A stretch of 64,000 nucleotides of DNA from Caldilineaceae bacterium (GCA_958295845.1 OY282376.1:2741022-2805021), one strand, 5' to 3'. Counted from the stretch's first letter, positions 1 through 10,431 are shown. Notes: generated by a model not told the origin, from the sequence alone. A program made the numbers and translations.

Positions 1-823
<823 letters not shown>

Positions 824-2254
824 TTGCCAGTGACTTACAACCCAGTCGGTTTCGACATTGCAACAGGTGCGGTTGCGGCTGTTGCCGCGGCCTTGGAAAA
901 CAGATTTCACTTTCCGGCGGCAAATGCCAAGTTGGGGCGGCAGCTGTCTCTTCTTCGGCTCAGTTCCCATCTTCCCCGTAGTTGGGGCGCCGGTCTGGCT
1001 GTTTGGGCTACCGAGAATCGCCCACACAATCGTTCGCTCTCCTTCAACCTGACAACGGCCGACTTAGCCCAGTGGAATGTAAGCCAGTACGATCGCCTTG
1101 ATCCAGAAAGGCGCTTCGATACTATTGTAATCGGTGTTCCATCCGGCGCTACTGCTCACCTGTGTGCCTGTCTTGGCGCCCCTCTTTTGGCCGACGGTTT
1201 CCCCATCGCGTTTTCCTCACGTGGAAAACCTGACGACATTGCCGGCTATCAGCAGCGAAGTGTTGATCTGCTCACCCCAATCCTGAATCACAATCCTGAT
1301 CTCCTGGCTGTAAGTGTTTTCGATCCAATCCATTCACGGCAGCAGATCAAGAGGAGTGTGAGCATTTATCTCAAGCTGGCAGCGCTGCCGGACCAGTACA
1401 AGAGGTTTATACGGGAACGCCTAATGCCTGGCGGTTCTCTGCTTCTGTTGTCCTGTTCCTCGAAGTGGAGTCAGTACGAGATCGGCGCTAGACACCGATT
1501 GCAGATTGGAGGCTACGGAGGCTTTACCGATCAGGAGTTCATTCGGGGTACGCCTTGGCTGGATGACTGGCTGCATGATGAGGGGGGCTTACAGCGGAGC
1601 GGTTGGCGTCTTTCTCGCCACTGGACCTATCAGCCAGAGGCCCAGTGGGGCTCGATTTCAGGTTTTGCCACGTCGGTGCGTGACCACGCTGGTGATGAGG
1701 GCTTGCCGATTCAGTCCATCTCCTTCTCCTCTATCGATGAGATAAGTCGGATAAGTTTCTATGCTTGGCAATGGCTCTATTATCTCTTGCGAATTCAACC
1801 GGGTGCAGTCTTGATCGAGAGCGGACCGCAGATGAACCCGGTAATTGGACTCAGAAGCCCTGTAATACCTCTATGGATGCCGTCCACCTGCACCAGAAGC
1901 CATCAATTGCTGCAAGGGATTTTGCCAGATTTTCCACCCAGTATCCCCGTTCTCTTTCAGGCGTGGCCTACCGGGAATCTTACGCCGGACGTGATTCCTG
2001 CCAAAATCTGGAACACAACCCTCTCGGGCAGACACGGGCGCTGGCTGGGAGGCGATCCCCTGCGTTTCCCCTCTGACTTTTCCACCATAGCTCAAATGAC
2101 TCCTGCCATAGAGGAGTGGAGTCGTCGCCATGGCCACAATATTCAGCGATTTTTGCAGTGTGATGAGTTGATAGAATTGCAGAATTTGATAGAGAGCGGC
2201 GAGGACCAGTCCGAAGAGCTGATCGCAGAGGGAATTGAGCAGTTGGAGTATTGA
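824..2254 (+). CDS. Conserved-looking protein of unknown function (476 aa)
   Basis: A 476-residue frame with no family I recognise. The TTG start at 824 follows an AAGGGA ribosome-binding site and an in-frame stop lies at 782. No signal peptide or clear membrane segment is seen. Around residues 99-125 there is an alternating hydrophobic stretch (DTIVIGVPSGATAHL), and near 208 a strand-like MPGGSLLLLSCSSK segment that faintly resembles the late beta strand of Rossmann-type methyltransferases, but no SAM-binding glycine motif was found. The C-terminus is acidic and glutamate-rich. The next gene begins four bases after its stop, and a gluconolactonase-like gene follows, so it probably belongs to a small catabolic operon. 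I assign no function. Confidence 0.75.
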   Translation: MPVTYNPVGFDIATGAVAAVAAALENRFHFPAANAKLGRQLSLLRLSSHLPRSWGAGLAVWATENRPHNRSLSFNLTTADLAQWNVSQYDRLDPERRFDTIVIGVPSGATAHLCACLGAPLLADGFPIAFSSRGKPDDIAGYQQRSVDLLTPILNHNPDLLAVSVFDPIHSRQQIKRSVSIYLKLAALPDQYKRFIRERLMPGGSLLLLSCSSKWSQYEIGARHRLQIGGYGGFTDQEFIRGTPWLDDWLHDEGGLQRSGWRLSRHWTYQPEAQWGSISGFATSVRDHAGDEGLPIQSISFSSIDEISRISFYAWQWLYYLLRIQPGAVLIESGPQMNPVIGLRSPVIPLWMPSTCTRSHQLLQGILPDFPPSIPVLFQAWPTGNLTPDVIPAKIWNTTLSGRHGRWLGGDPLRFPSDFSTIAQMTPAIEEWSRRHGHNIQRFLQCDELIELQNLIESGEDQSEELIAEGIEQLEY

Positions 2255-2258
2255 GCGT

Positions 2259-3050
2259 ATGTATCTTTCGTGTTGTGTGTGGGCATTGACCGCAGAACCG
2301 AGTGAAGTCCTCTCAAACATGCGCTCCTTGGGGTTTCACAGGATCGACATCAGACCTGATTTTCTGGAAGATGGGGATGTTCAAGCCCTGAAGGGCACGC
2401 ATCCCTTGGGCGTCTCATCAGTAGCGGCTTCCTTCGGAGTGCCGGAGGATGCCGAGCTCGATGGCTCGGGGGCTATCGCGCGGAAGAGGGGTGTGGCCCA
2501 TGTCGAGCAAGTCGTGAAACAGTGCGCGGCGTTGGGCGGCCATGTAGTCTATTTGGTACCCGGAAAGGACGACAGCCCGGCGACCCTAAGCCGCTACGCA
2601 GATTCACTCGCTCAGGCTGCAGACCAAGCCGCAGTTCACGAAGTAAGACTTTGCATCGAGCACTTTCCTGGGACCGCACTTCCTACCGCCGCAGCCACGC
2701 TGGAGTTCATCAATGCCATCAATCATCCAAACCTGGGGCTGCTCTTCGATATTGGCCATATTCAGATGAGCAATGAAGATCCGGTTGAAGTCATCGAGGC
2801 AGCCGGCGAGCGACTGGACTATGTCCACCTTGATGACAATGACGGGCACGGCGACTTGCACTGGGCGCTGCTCGACGGCGTTCTGACGATAGAGACGCTT
2901 CGAGAAACGTTTGGCGCATTGCAAGAAATCGGATATGCAGGCGGCGTAAGTCTTGAACTTAGCCCACAGCTGGATGACCCCTATCAGGCCCTGAAACGAA
3001 GTCGTCAGATTACAATAGATTGCGGATCCGAATATTCGCTTAATATCTAG
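2259..3050 (+). CDS. Sugar phosphate isomerase/epimerase family protein (xylose isomerase-like TIM barrel)
   Basis: A 263-residue protein of the AP endonuclease 2 / xylose-isomerase-like TIM-barrel superfamily, members of which isomerise or epimerise sugars and inositols using a divalent metal. Metal-ligand regions typical of the fold are visible: CIEHFPG (Glu) near residue 140, LLFDIGHIQ (Asp and His) near 170, YVHLDDNDG near 195 and a final SLELSP (Glu) near 237. The ATG at 2259 is preferred over an in-frame TTG at 2235 because the latter lies inside the preceding gene. A GGAG precedes the ATG by ten bases. It is tightly coupled to the upstream unknown gene and the downstream lactonase. The substrate is not predictable. 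Confidence 0.85.
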   Translation: MYLSCCVWALTAEPSEVLSNMRSLGFHRIDIRPDFLEDGDVQALKGTHPLGVSSVAASFGVPEDAELDGSGAIARKRGVAHVEQVVKQCAALGGHVVYLVPGKDDSPATLSRYADSLAQAADQAAVHEVRLCIEHFPGTALPTAAATLEFINAINHPNLGLLFDIGHIQMSNEDPVEVIEAAGERLDYVHLDDNDGHGDLHWALLDGVLTIETLRETFGALQEIGYAGGVSLELSPQLDDPYQALKRSRQITIDCGSEYSLNI

Positions 3051-3062
3051 AGGGAGGCAGTG

Positions 3063-3950
3063 ATGGGTTGGCATTTCGAAACATTGCTGGAGCCGATCGG
3101 TTTGACAGAAGGGCCGGTGTGGGACGGCAGGTCTCTCCTCTTTACCAATATTCCAAACAGCCGCATTATGCGGTACGACCCGGACAGCGGTGAGGTCAGC
3201 GTTTGGCGGGAAGGCACAAACGGGGCCAATGGCCTCATGTTGGATAAGGACGGTGTACTAAACGCGTGTGAAGGTGGCGGTCGTCGGATGGCTCAGTACC
3301 CGGAAGGTCGGGAAACCATCGAAGTCTGCGCGGAATATGATGGACACCGCCTCAACAGCCCAAACGATCTGGCAATCGACAGCAGTGGCAGGATCTGGTT
3401 TACTGACCCAAGATACGGCGATTTCCGTGACGATATGGAGTTGGATCACGAGTCCGTTTACAGGTTGGATCGGCATGCAGACGGTAACTGGCGCCCAAAG
3501 CGCGTAACTTTCGATACGACTGCCCCGAATGGACTGCTTCTCTCCCCTGATGAGCGTGTGTTATACGTCGCCCAGAGCAAGCACGGGGAGGGCGAATTGA
3601 GGGAGCTACGAGCCTATCCGATCTGTGAAGAAGGACCAGCAGACCACAGGTCCATCGTGGGCACACATGAAGTGCTGCACAATTTCTACCCCCATCGGGG
3701 CGTCGATGGCATGTGCCTGGACAGCGAGGGCAACATTGTTGCCACGGCCGGTTCGGGGATTAGCGGTCCTGGGGGAATGATTTATGTCTTCGCGCCGAAC
3801 GGAAGAGTTCTGGAAACACACCCTTTGCCGTGCGACAGTCCTACCAATTGTACGTTTGGTGGCAGCGATCTGCGTGACCTGTACGTGACGAGTCTTGAAG
3901 GACATCTGTTGCGCGCACGAACTGATCGCAAGGGGTTGGAAACGGGATAG
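3063..3950 (+). CDS. SMP-30/gluconolactonase family protein
   Basis: A six-bladed beta-propeller lactonase of the SMP-30/gluconolactonase/LRE family (295 aa), which hydrolyses aldonolactones using one divalent cation. Visible family motifs are LTEGPVWDG near residue 15 (metal-binding Glu), LNSPNDLAIDSSGRIWFTD near residue 100 (metal-binding Asn and substrate loop), NGLLLSPDE near 158 and GVDGMCLDSEGN near 217 (metal-binding Asp). The ATG at 3063 is chosen because AGGGAGG ends five bases before it; a GTG three bases upstream is also in frame. It follows the TIM-barrel isomerase by 12 bases, which suggests a sugar-acid pathway: isomerase, then lactone hydrolysis. Confidence 0.88.
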   Translation: MGWHFETLLEPIGLTEGPVWDGRSLLFTNIPNSRIMRYDPDSGEVSVWREGTNGANGLMLDKDGVLNACEGGGRRMAQYPEGRETIEVCAEYDGHRLNSPNDLAIDSSGRIWFTDPRYGDFRDDMELDHESVYRLDRHADGNWRPKRVTFDTTAPNGLLLSPDERVLYVAQSKHGEGELRELRAYPICEEGPADHRSIVGTHEVLHNFYPHRGVDGMCLDSEGNIVATAGSGISGPGGMIYVFAPNGRVLETHPLPCDSPTNCTFGGSDLRDLYVTSLEGHLLRARTDRKGLETG

Positions 3951-4219
3951 CTGGGCGGCGCCGAGTTTGCCTGGGGGCAGCCAGATCGGTTACTGCCTTA
4001 CTATGGATTCCATCGGCTTGCTCCCCGGGTCCATTTTGCCCACGTGCTGGGTGGAAAAGTCCTCGCTAGGAAGTTACCTCTTTTCTCTCTTCTTCAGAGA
4101 GCTCGACTAGTTGGTTTCCACGAAAACAGCCCTAATTATTATGTCTCTCTTTTGGACTGTGGTATCATTTCCTTTTTGATGTCTGCCTTAGCCAAGCGAT
4201 AGCGGAAGGGATTTAGCGA

Positions 4220-5080
4220 GTGGCGATAACGCGCACAAGGGTTGCAGATGATACCTGGGTTTTCACCAGTGCGCTGTACGCAGAGGTGAATGCTGGACTG
4301 GTGGTATCCTCTGAAGGGGGCATTCTCATTGATACCCTGCCCTTTCCCTCAGAAACCAAGCAGATAATTGACTTTGCGGAGCAAGTCTGTCCCGCTGGTG
4401 TTCGCTACCTCGTAAATACGATCAGCCACGCGGACCATGTATACGGGTCCTGTCTGTTCCCGGAAGCGGAGCTTATCGCCCACGAAGCCGCTCGCGACTT
4501 GCTCGTTCGCTATGGTCGTAGAGCGCTGGAGGAGGCGAGAGAGCATAATAACGAGTTGATGCGGGTAGAAATCCGTCTGCCAAAAATCATCTTCAACGAA
4601 GGGTCGGTTCTTCGATTGGGAGACAAGACTGTCCACATCATGCATGCGCCAGGACCTGGGCCCGACGTGTGTGTCGTGCACGTGCGCGAAGAAAAGGTGC
4701 TTTTCGCCAGTGACTTGATGATGCCAGTTCCGGTAATTGCTTCACCACTCGCAGATATTGAGAAATTCAAACAGTCGCTTCATAGTTTGCATGAGTTCAA
4801 TTTGGAGACGATTGTTCAAGGACACGGGGATATTCTCTTGCGAGGCGAGGTAACTCCCAGCATTGAAGAGGGCATTCAATACTTGAACGACGTTGAGGCA
4901 CTGGTTGATCGACTCGTCACTGAAGGTGCGGCCAGGAGAGAGCTCCTAAGTCACGATATTGAGGAGTTCGGTCGGTCGCGTATCGCCTTGGGTGGACTTG
5001 TCCAGAATTTTCATCATGCGAACCTGGTTTTCCTCTGGGAGAAGGCAAAGGCTGGGCAGAAGGAACGCCAGCCGGCTTAG
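4220..5080 (+). CDS. Metallo-beta-lactamase-fold protein with degenerate metal site
   Basis: A 286-residue MBL-fold hydrolase. The N-terminal strands, [11 protein letters not shown], the ASDLMMPVP segment and a late QGHGD place it in the glyoxalase II-like superfamily. The metal motif that normally reads THxHxDH appears as TISHADH at residues 67-73, so the first His is Ile. The usual PGH before the third strand pair is APGPGPD, so that His is also absent. Remaining ligands (H70, D72, H73, the ASD aspartate and the late His) could hold at most a partial site. GTG start with GGAAGGG nine bases upstream. It stands alone on the plus strand about 270 bases after the lactonase. A catalytic role is uncertain. 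Confidence 0.82.
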   Translation: MAITRTRVADDTWVFTSALYAEVNAGLVVSSEGGILIDTLPFPSETKQIIDFAEQVCPAGVRYLVNTISHADHVYGSCLFPEAELIAHEAARDLLVRYGRRALEEAREHNNELMRVEIRLPKIIFNEGSVLRLGDKTVHIMHAPGPGPDVCVVHVREEKVLFASDLMMPVPVIASPLADIEKFKQSLHSLHEFNLETIVQGHGDILLRGEVTPSIEEGIQYLNDVEALVDRLVTEGAARRELLSHDIEEFGRSRIALGGLVQNFHHANLVFLWEKAKAGQKERQPA

Positions 5081-5196
5081 TATTCAGAAGCGATCCACGA
5101 CGCTCCGGCTAATACCTCGTGGCTGTTATCCGAAACTTTAGTTCGTGATTCTCTGATCACTAACGGCTGGGCACGCATTCAAGAATCTGGAAGTCT

Positions 5197-5997
5197 GTGT
5201 CAAACTCCGAAGGTCGGAGAGATCACATTCTAGAGCAAGGCATCGAAGAAGTGAGTCGAATGTTGGAACAGCTTGTGAACCAGATTGGAAGACTTGCTCC
5301 CGGGCAGAGACGGATTCTTTTTCGTCAATTGAAAGCCATGGGATTGCTAGAGGCTGAAGTCCTGTTGTCAGATCGGGATCCGTTAGGAATTTCTCTAGCT
5401 GTTCCCATGAAGAACCTCGAAAAAAACAAGAAAAAGGGCGTGAGTGAATCCGAAAGGCCCAGCCCCCCCAGACCTGCCGACCGGCCCCAAGTTCTTGACG
5501 CTGGTTCGGCCGTTAGTGGGCCCGCCACGACTGGTCGGGCGGTGCAACAGGACAATGCCCAACCTGAATCGTCACATGTGTTGGGCAAGGCACCGAAAGA
5601 TCCGATACGAATCGTATTTGATGGAGGCAGCCGCGGCAATCCCGGAAAAGGCTACGGTAGCTTTGCACTGGACTGGCCTGGATACGCAAGGGAGGTGGTT
5701 CAGCTGACATTCGGGGACCAGGCTACCAATAACGAAGCCGAGTACGACACTCTCATTGTGGCCTTGGAAACGGTGCGCGACCGCATGGTTGAACTCCAGA
5801 TCGAGCCAGGGTCGGCCAATCTGAGCATATGGGGAGATTCGCTTCTTGTATGTAACCAGGTGCGGGGAGAGTGGGCGTGCAAAGAGCCTCGGCTTCAAGT
5901 CAGGTTAAGAATTGTAACCGACCTGCTGAACGGTTTTGGCGAAAGTGAACTCAGCCACCACCCTCGCGAAAAGAGTGTAGAAATCCTCGGCCATTAG
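5197..5997 (+). CDS. RNase H-like (RVT_3 type) protein with unusual N-terminal extension
   Basis: The C-terminal half (about 136-266) is an RNase H fold: [16 protein letters not shown] at 141-156 supplies the first Asp, NNEAEY at 178-183 the Glu and WGDSLLV at 212-218 the second Asp. Such proteins cleave the RNA strand of RNA-DNA hybrids. The fourth carboxylate, normally shortly after an HxPRExN motif, is not present: after HHPREKSVE the protein ends at LGH, so the C-terminus looks clipped. Residues 1-70 are helical and 75-130 are a Lys/Pro-rich linker. The GTG start follows GGAAG. Its stop codon overlaps the 3' end of the convergent folD-like gene by four bases. Confidence 0.8.
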   Translation: MSNSEGRRDHILEQGIEEVSRMLEQLVNQIGRLAPGQRRILFRQLKAMGLLEAEVLLSDRDPLGISLAVPMKNLEKNKKKGVSESERPSPPRPADRPQVLDAGSAVSGPATTGRAVQQDNAQPESSHVLGKAPKDPIRIVFDGGSRGNPGKGYGSFALDWPGYAREVVQLTFGDQATNNEAEYDTLIVALETVRDRMVELQIEPGSANLSIWGDSLLVCNQVRGEWACKEPRLQVRLRIVTDLLNGFGESELSHHPREKSVEILGH

Positions 5998-6860
5998 AGG
6001 TTAGGGGTTGAAACGAGGCGACGGTAAGCGTCAAGCAAATTGCGCATAAGCAACACGTTCGTCATCGGTCCTGTCCCGCCGGGGACGGGTGTTAACATAC
6101 CTGCTGCGGCCTCCACACTACCCTGCTCGCAATCGCCCTTCAGGGAACCATCCATATAAGTCGTACCAAAATCAACGACGACTGCCCCGGGCTTTATCCA
6201 TTCTCCGGTAATCATTTCAGGGCGACCCACTGCTACGCACAGAATGTCCGCTTGCCGGGCAACCTCAGGCAGGTTTTCGGTTCGGCTGTGTGCTATGGTT
6301 ACAGTACAGTGTCGATGCAGCAACAAGAGGGCCATAGGTTTGCCTACAATATCGCTGCGGCCAATCACAACTGCGCTCTTGCCTCTGAAAGCTACATCAG
6401 CTTCCTCCAACAACATGATGGCTCCTGCAGGCGTTGCCGGCACGAAGTGCGGCTGGCGCTGCGCGGCCAGTCTTCCAGCATTCAACGGGTGTACGCCGTC
6501 TACGTCTTTGGCTGGGTTCAGGCGGTCGATGAGCTGCGAATCATCAACGTGATCCGGTAATGGCTCGAGCACCATTATTCCATGAACGGCCTCGTCATCG
6601 CTCAGTTCGGCTAACGCCGCCTGAACATCTCCAGCGCTGCTCTGCTCGTGAAGTTCGACGGGCCGAAAGTTGGCTCCAACCCCCTGGCAGGCGCGACTAA
6701 TTGCGCGCAAGTAGCCTGAAGCGGCTGCATCCCCGCCGACCTGCATGGCCGCCAGAGTCGGCCGTACGCCGGTCGCCGCTGCCAGTTCTGTGAATCTCTC
6801 GGACAGTTCAGTTTGCAACTGTTTGGCCCGTTGCCGGCCTTTCAAGAGCTGTGCGGTCAT
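5994..6860 (-). CDS. folD: FolD-like methylenetetrahydrofolate dehydrogenase lacking the cyclohydrolase lysine
   Basis: A 288-residue FolD homologue that should interconvert methylene-THF and methenyl-THF with NAD(P). Family features include [14 protein letters not shown] (118-131, keeping D121), [10 protein letters not shown] near 141, the nucleotide-binding [14 protein letters not shown] near 165-178 and [11 protein letters not shown] near 258. Two residues used for cyclohydrolase chemistry in E. coli FolD differ. The YxxxK motif reads YLRAI at 50-54, so K54 is Ile, and Q98 of QLPLP is Leu (VLEPLP). The gene starts inside the stop codon of the upstream fchA-like gene (ATGA, 6857-6860), so the two are translationally coupled. 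I infer that the hydrolase step has moved to the neighbour. Confidence 0.88.
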   Translation of the reverse strand: MTAQLLKGRQRAKQLQTELSERFTELAAATGVRPTLAAMQVGGDAAASGYLRAISRACQGVGANFRPVELHEQSSAGDVQAALAELSDDEAVHGIMVLEPLPDHVDDSQLIDRLNPAKDVDGVHPLNAGRLAAQRQPHFVPATPAGAIMLLEEADVAFRGKSAVVIGRSDIVGKPMALLLLHRHCTVTIAHSRTENLPEVARQADILCVAVGRPEMITGEWIKPGAVVVDFGTTYMDGSLKGDCEQGSVEAAAGMLTPVPGGTGPMTNVLLMRNLLDAYRRLVSTPNL

Positions 6861-7504
6861 ATTTCTACGCCCAGGGTTTCAGTGCACGCAGAACGTGCGG
6901 CGCAATAGCTTTTCTCAGCGGTTTCTCTCAACGCCGCCACGTCTGCCTTCGTTTCGGTCACAAAGGCATCATCATTGAGCCACTTAAGGTTGATATCGAC
7001 GTTTACCAGGGCGCAATTGAGGGCAGCATGGGCCAGGTGGGCAGCGGTTGCCGCATCACTTACGACATTGGGATTGCCTTTCTCGGCGATCGGGGCGGCC
7101 AGTTCCAATAGGTCTGCGCACAGCGCGGCGATCGCAAATGGTACTTCTGCAGCCCCGCGAAGAGCGACCTGCATCGCCTCAGTTCGTGCTGCCTTCTCTT
7201 CCTCGGTGTTACGGGGCATGGAGAAACAGGCGGCGACGGCTCCGAATGCTTCTGCATCCTTGTCTGCAAACGCCAAGAGTTCTGTACGCATCTCCTCCGT
7301 TCGCAACAAGTGACCTCTCATTTCTTCCTCCACAGCCGCGTACCTTTTGCGTCCGACGGTGAAGTTCAAGACCATACTGAGCAGCGCAGCGGCCTGGCTA
7401 CCTGTCAGCGCCGCGGCCGCGCCTCCTCCTGGCGTGGACTCGCCCGAGGCCAGGTCATTCAGGAATGTCTGGATGGTTGTCGCAGCTGTATCCAAATCGG
7501 TCAC
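6857..7504 (-). CDS. fchA: Cyclodeaminase/methenyl-THF cyclohydrolase family protein (FchA-like)
   Basis: A 215-residue all-helical protein of the formiminotransferase-cyclodeaminase C-terminal family. Stand-alone members act as methenyltetrahydrofolate cyclohydrolase (FchA) or formimino-THF cyclodeaminase. The N-terminal signature [19 protein letters not shown] lies at 23-41, and the long helical remainder, with [10 protein letters not shown] near 81-90 and [15 protein letters not shown] near 142-156, fits the family and its usual length. GTG start at 7504 preceded by AGAGAGGA six bases upstream. It overlaps the FolD-like gene by four bases. No histidine-degradation genes are nearby, which favours the cyclohydrolase role. 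Confidence 0.87.
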   Translation of the reverse strand: MTDLDTAATTIQTFLNDLASGESTPGGGAAAALTGSQAAALLSMVLNFTVGRKRYAAVEEEMRGHLLRTEEMRTELLAFADKDAEAFGAVAACFSMPRNTEEEKAARTEAMQVALRGAAEVPFAIAALCADLLELAAPIAEKGNPNVVSDAATAAHLAHAALNCALVNVDINLKWLNDDAFVTETKADVAALRETAEKSYCAARSACTETLGVEI

Positions 7505-7846
7505 TCAATGTCCTCTCTGTCGGAAGTTCCGGACCCAAGCTCTGTGCACCCGACTGCAAGGGTCCGTCTAGAATGTATTTGGGTGCCAGCGACTCCGCGA
7601 CTTGAGTCGAATCTACAAGCGTGAAGATAGACCTCTATACAAGATTCTCAGAGTAGCAATGGCGCCAATCCAAGCCCGATTATAGCATTCGCCGCGCAAT
7701 TGAACCAGCCAATCGGGAAACTATGTTGGGGCCACAAAGGAGAGGCAATTGCGTGGAAGTGACGGGAGTCCGATGCAACAGTGATTCAATGGGAGCACAG
7801 AAGCATACTCGATCTAGCTCTGTCGTTTCCCTCTAGTCAACATGGG
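7505..7846. other. Gene-free stretch upstream of fchA-folD
   Basis: About 340 bases between the glycosyltransferase stop and the fchA start, both on the minus strand. It should carry the fchA promoter. I could not identify convincing -35/-10 boxes, a terminator hairpin or an RNA gene. Confidence 0.4.
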
Positions 7847-10033
7847 TTATTTCTTGTCAGCGTCCCTAACCGCCACATCTGCCAAGGAAAACTCAGGCTC
7901 CCACACACCCACCTGAACGGTCGGCACCAGATTCTCGACATTGTATACAATTAGCCTGAGATTGTAGTTTCCTGAAGCGATGTCCGGCGGGAGATTGAAC
8001 TGAAACAAGGCATTGGTCCTATCACCTGGTGTCCAACCGCTTGTGGGTTGATGCAGCGGATTCCATAAGAGGGCGTCTTCTTGAAAGACTATCTCTCCTT
8101 CAGCGCCATAAAGTCGAATTGATATTGAGTAATCGATTTCCAAGTCCTGTAAGGTTTCCCAATTCAACGCTATCCAAAAAGGTCTTTCTCTTACAAGGTC
8201 AAGCGGGCTGGAATCTGAGTGCTCCTCCACGCCTTGACCAAGCGCAAACCCGGTGAGTGTAATGCCTCCGTCGTATTGGACAGACAGAGGAGCTAATCGG
8301 TCGAAGAATGTCCAGGGCCGTTCCAAAGAGACATTGGTATAGTTGTCGATCCTAAAGTCGTTGAAGTGTTGGGTATCGATGAACTGAGCGTATTTCCCCA
8401 TCAGAACTGAGACGCGTCCGGTGTCATTGCCGATCCAGCCAATGTGGACGTTGTTGAGTCGTACGACTTTCACTTTCGTCAGATTCTCCATGGCAGCAAG
8501 CGCGGATTCGATCTCTTCTGCCAGGAAATCAAGGTCTGTCGTTTCTCGTGGAAAGTAGAAAACGGGGGCGGGGCCCTTGTAGATATAATCAAGGCTGGGA
8601 TGGTCCAACGAATTAGGGACCAGATATATTTCTCCGTCTTCAGTTGGCAATGAATCGAGAGTTCGAGCAAAATCTGACCAAGGAACTTCGTAGGCGAACT
8701 GGACTCCCCGTTCAAATGCCCAGATTCCGAAAAAGTTGCGGAATGACGTTACGCCCTGAAGTAGTATCGTTGCAGTTAGGATGGCTCCCAGAGCTACAGC
8801 ACTTTCAGTGACTCTGTTCGGGAACATACGTCTCTTAGCAAACTGGAAGGCTTCCCAGAGGCCGAAGGCCAAGACCAGGTAGACTGCTGGTGTGGCTCCA
8901 AGCATTCTAAGCGTGTTTGGGGCGTAATCTACAGCAATGAACGCCGGCAGGAGCAGGAAAGCCCCCCAGAGGAGCAACAGTCTGCAGGCAGGATTCCGCC
9001 ATCGCCACAAAGAGACGCCAACGCCGATCCAGAAGAAAAATGCCTCCCAAGGATTGAGCATTGGCAGGGCGCCAAAATTGTGACGCCAACTTACATCGCC
9101 CTTGAATCCAAAGGCCGCCAGATGCCAGACCACGCTTTCCACGAAGGTTCCGAGCGGGTTTCCCTGATTGACTTCGGGCTGAAGGACTGAGAGGGAGTTA
9201 CTGCGCAGGAAAAAATGTTCAGGATTGAAGGCGAAAAAGATCATAATCGGTGCGGCGACGAGGAGAGCTGCACCCCCAAAATTAATGATCCGGCGACCTT
9301 CCGACCCCAGGTTTCTCGACTCTGCAGACCCAAGCGGGATCAGGAAGCTCAAGCCGAATGCCACGAAAAGAAATGGCGTGAAGCGCGCCGGGATATAAGT
9401 GTACTGGACCAGACCGGCGCACACACCGGCCAAGGTTATCGCCCACCATTTTCGCTCTCTCCAGCCCCACCAGAGCAAGGCAAGGCAAAGAGATAGCAAG
9501 AGGAGCAGGTGATTGGCACGGAAGACCGTGCGCCCCAGCACGGTCTGCCCTATGGAAACGGCCATAAGGCAGGAACCCACGCCCCCAATGAAGATTCCAC
9601 GCCAGGGAGTCTCGCGGCCTATTTCATCTCTGCCAAAAAGCAGGCGGCCTAACCAAAAAACTACGAAGACCGTACCGGCACTGGCTATGGCCGTGGGCAG
9701 GCGTAAAGCCAAGTCTGTTTGGCCCAAAAGGGCTATCGAGAGGGCAATCAGATAGACAACAAGCCCCTCGTGACCGCTAAACTCGGAAGGAAAGAAAACT
9801 GCATGTTCGCCGTCGAGAACGCGGAGAGCGTCGACCCCATTCAAGGCCTCGCTGACCTGGATGCCTGCCGGCAATTCGCCGAGTCTGTAGAGACGAAGCA
9901 TAGCAACAGCCAGCGTCAAGGCCACGATGATAGCGGATGAAATCAGACGGTAGCTGGGCAGTCGTGAACTTTGGGATTTGGCGCTGCGGGCAGACGGCAC
10001 TCCAGGAGGCACGCTTCCGGGCATTGTCCTCAC
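7847..10033 (-). CDS. GT-C family membrane glycosyltransferase (PMT/ArnT-like)
   Basis: A 728-residue integral membrane protein. After a charged, serine-rich N-terminus (1-28), residues 31-48 form the first helix, then an extracytoplasmic loop, then about ten further hydrophobic helices up to roughly residue 430. A soluble beta-rich domain fills 450-728. This is the layout of dolichyl-phosphate-mannose-protein mannosyltransferase / ArnT-like glycosyltransferases that use polyprenyl-phosphate sugars outside the membrane. The first loop normally carries a catalytic Asp before Glu. Here the segment reads GIQVSEALNGVDALRVL (58-73), with Glu62 kept but Ser at 61. The acceptor is unknown. An ATG start at 10033 is used. 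Confidence 0.82.
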   Translation of the reverse strand: MRTMPGSVPPGVPSARSAKSQSSRLPSYRLISSAIIVALTLAVAMLRLYRLGELPAGIQVSEALNGVDALRVLDGEHAVFFPSEFSGHEGLVVYLIALSIALLGQTDLALRLPTAIASAGTVFVVFWLGRLLFGRDEIGRETPWRGIFIGGVGSCLMAVSIGQTVLGRTVFRANHLLLLLSLCLALLWWGWRERKWWAITLAGVCAGLVQYTYIPARFTPFLFVAFGLSFLIPLGSAESRNLGSEGRRIINFGGAALLVAAPIMIFFAFNPEHFFLRSNSLSVLQPEVNQGNPLGTFVESVVWHLAAFGFKGDVSWRHNFGALPMLNPWEAFFFWIGVGVSLWRWRNPACRLLLLWGAFLLLPAFIAVDYAPNTLRMLGATPAVYLVLAFGLWEAFQFAKRRMFPNRVTESAVALGAILTATILLQGVTSFRNFFGIWAFERGVQFAYEVPWSDFARTLDSLPTEDGEIYLVPNSLDHPSLDYIYKGPAPVFYFPRETTDLDFLAEEIESALAAMENLTKVKVVRLNNVHIGWIGNDTGRVSVLMGKYAQFIDTQHFNDFRIDNYTNVSLERPWTFFDRLAPLSVQYDGGITLTGFALGQGVEEHSDSSPLDLVRERPFWIALNWETLQDLEIDYSISIRLYGAEGEIVFQEDALLWNPLHQPTSGWTPGDRTNALFQFNLPPDIASGNYNLRLIVYNVENLVPTVQVGVWEPEFSLADVAVRDADKK

Positions 10034-10358
10034 TCCGAAGTAGAAGCAATTAGACTCTTAGATACTTCTGCCTCGTTCGAATAACCTTGTAAGGGCTGCG
10101 AGGCACGAGGTATTTTCTCATAGAACACGCGGGCATACCAGTGTTTCAAGGGTTGGATCAATTCAGACGTCTTGGCGTAAGGACACACTTTGAGAGCTGC
10201 GCTGTAAACCTCGCCCCTTTGGCCCTATGAGAGATGAAGGTGAGGATTACTTGGCGTCAATTTCAGTCTGCGTCAGCAGCATGCCTAATGCCAGCAGAGG
10301 GACGGATAAAGGCATCTTACCTCCGGGCCGGGCTATGAATAAGAATCACCACATGTCA

Positions 10359-10387
10359 TTGACAGTTCGGGTCTGCTTTAGTAATCT
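10359..10387 (+). promoter_or_regulatory. Candidate sigma70 promoter for the 10505 gene
   Basis: A perfect TTGACA at 10359-10364, a 17-base spacer and TAATCT at 10382-10387, about 118 bases before the start codon. The -10 is weak, so an activator may be needed. Confidence 0.45.
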
Positions 10388-10431
10388 GCCATAGCCTGAA
10401 GCTGACAGGGCGAGGGCTTTGATTCGCATCA

